Part shown: piece by piece, positions 6,719-7,475 of the stretch
How the letters are laid out: each line of letters begins with the position of its first letter
Numbering within the stretch: the first letter of the stretch is position 1
Source: JANWKA01 sp035533815
GTDB taxonomy: Bacteria > Bacteroidota > Bacteroidia > Chitinophagales > Chitinophagaceae
Assembly: GCA_035533815.1 (NCBI GenBank)
Contig: DATLTB010000009.1
Location: forward strand, 1 to 7,475
DNA: 7,475 bases
Direction: 5' to 3'
Program-made: the position numbers and the translations under genes
The notes under the pieces: model-generated
Told to the model about the DNA's origin: nothing
Database searches by the model: none
Seen by the model: only the letters and a program-made list of their open reading frames with translations

Positions 6719-6726
6719 TATTTTTG
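6719..6726 (+). promoter_or_regulatory. Candidate -7 element for the Old Yellow Enzyme gene
   Basis: TATTTTTG at 6719-6726 matches TAnnTTTG exactly. The -33 position holds ACCTG (6696-6700), a weak match to TTG at about the right spacing. Transcription would begin near 6733 and leave a leader of about 45 bases before the ATG at 6778. Confidence 0.4.
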
Positions 6727-6777
6727 AAGTACCCAGTAAATTACAAAGCAATACTTTCCATTTAATTTTTCGTTAAT

Positions 6778-7475
6778 ATGTCCAAATTATTCAGTCCGGT
6801 AAGTTTCAGAACCCTTACCCTCAAAAACCGGATAATGGTTTCCCCCATGTGCGAATATTCGAGTGTGGACGGTTTTGCCAATGACTGGCACTTGGTACAC
6901 CTGGGAAGCAGGGCAGTTGGCGGCGCTGCCCTGGTATTCACTGAAGCTACTGCCGTTTCTGCCGCAGGGCGTATCTCCCCGGATGATTTGGGCATATATG
7001 AAGATGAACATATACCCCAATTGCAAAGGATTGTTTCCTTTATCCATTCCCAGGGCGCTTATGCCGGAATCCAGTTGGCCCATGCCGGCAGAAAAGGCAG
7101 CCACCGGGCCCCCTGGAAGGGGAATGACCAGATTCCAGTAACTGCGGGTGGCTGGCCTGTCCCTGCACCCAGCGCCATCCCTTTCCTTGAAGGGACTGAA
7201 TCGCCTTTTTCCCTGGATATAGCGGGAATTGGAAAGATTGGAGATGATTTTTGCAGTGCCGCCCGACGGGCCAGAAAAGCTGGCTTTGATATCATTGAAT
7301 TACATGCCGCACATGGTTACCTGATGCATGAATTCCTGTCTCCCCTGAGCAATCACCGCCTGGATGCCTATGGAGGAAATCTCGAAAACAGGATGCGCCT
7401 GACCCTGGATATATTTTCCCGGGTCAGGGAAGTTTGGCCGGATGAATTGCCGGTGTTTGTGCGTATTTCCGCCAC
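6778..7475 (+). CDS. NADH:flavin oxidoreductase, Old Yellow Enzyme family (YqjM/XenA-like), 3' end outside window
   Basis: The frame opens at ATG 6778 and stays open to the window edge, giving 232 complete codons of a family usually about 340-370 long. The TIM barrel binds FMN and uses NAD(P)H to reduce activated C=C bonds such as those of enones and other electrophiles. Visible landmarks are those of the YqjM (thermophilic-like) class: NRIMVSPMCEYSS with Cys25, which tunes the flavin potential, and Tyr27; Gln99 in IQLAHAGRK with Arg104 and Lys105; substrate-binding His176 and His179 in ELHAAHGYLMHEF; LSPLSNHRLDAYGG; and Arg229 in FVRIS. The segment after AHAGRK is longer than in YqjM and closer to the xenobiotic reductase XenA. 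A role in detoxifying reactive carbonyls or general redox metabolism is inferred; the native substrate is unknown. It is cytoplasmic and is transcribed divergently from the propeller gene across a 281-base gap. No good ribosome binding site is seen. Confidence 0.93.
   Translation, partial: MSKLFSPVSFRTLTLKNRIMVSPMCEYSSVDGFANDWHLVHLGSRAVGGAALVFTEATAVSAAGRISPDDLGIYEDEHIPQLQRIVSFIHSQGAYAGIQLAHAGRKGSHRAPWKGNDQIPVTAGGWPVPAPSAIPFLEGTESPFSLDIAGIGKIGDDFCSAARRARKAGFDIIELHAAHGYLMHEFLSPLSNHRLDAYGGNLENRMRLTLDIFSRVREVWPDELPVFVRISA

Noticed and set aside
6787..7295. Overlapping minus-strand open frames opposite the oxidoreductase gene
   Set aside because: The plus strand encodes an unmistakable flavin oxidoreductase here; the opposite frames have no recognisable domains and are shadows.

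Overview
The window looks like an ordinary chromosomal segment from a member of the Bacteroidota, most likely the Chitinophagaceae or a relative. Three things point there. Two secreted proteins (365-1087 and 4287-4880) resemble small families I know mainly from that phylum. Recognisable Shine-Dalgarno sequences are nearly absent. Exact copies of the Bacteroidota -7 promoter element TAnnTTTG sit upstream of three genes. The taxonomic call is inference from family resemblance; no marker gene is present.

Layout: the left edge carries the last 86 codons of a plus-strand MFS transporter (1-261). It converges on a block of five minus-strand genes: a LolA-like secreted protein (365-1087), a DnaQ-type exonuclease fused to a UvrC-like GIY-YIG nuclease (1356-2729), an ABC-2 permease (2830-3948), a small secreted Arg/Tyr-rich protein of unknown function (4287-4880), and a secreted protein joining a ConA-like domain to a TolB-type beta-propeller (4976-6496). 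A divergent Old Yellow Enzyme family oxidoreductase (6778 onward) runs off the right edge. Gaps between the minus-strand genes are 95 to 338 bases and at least two genes appear to have their own promoter. The block is therefore better read as neighbouring single genes than as one operon.

I see no shared pathway. Four products belong to the envelope or secreted fraction (transporter, LolA-like, permease, propeller), plus the Arg-rich protein, one DNA-repair-type nuclease and one flavoenzyme. No phage, insertion sequence, CRISPR, tRNA or rRNA is visible.

I did not find a convincing new system. The points most worth a second look are the exonuclease/GIY-YIG fusion with its UvrC-like cysteine cluster, a nested inverted repeat in the 1088-1355 gap, the permease with no ATPase beside it, and the lysine-free arginine-rich tail of the 4287-4880 protein. 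Three long-ORF starts use TTG codons that are probably not the real starts; I chose the internal ATG in each case.
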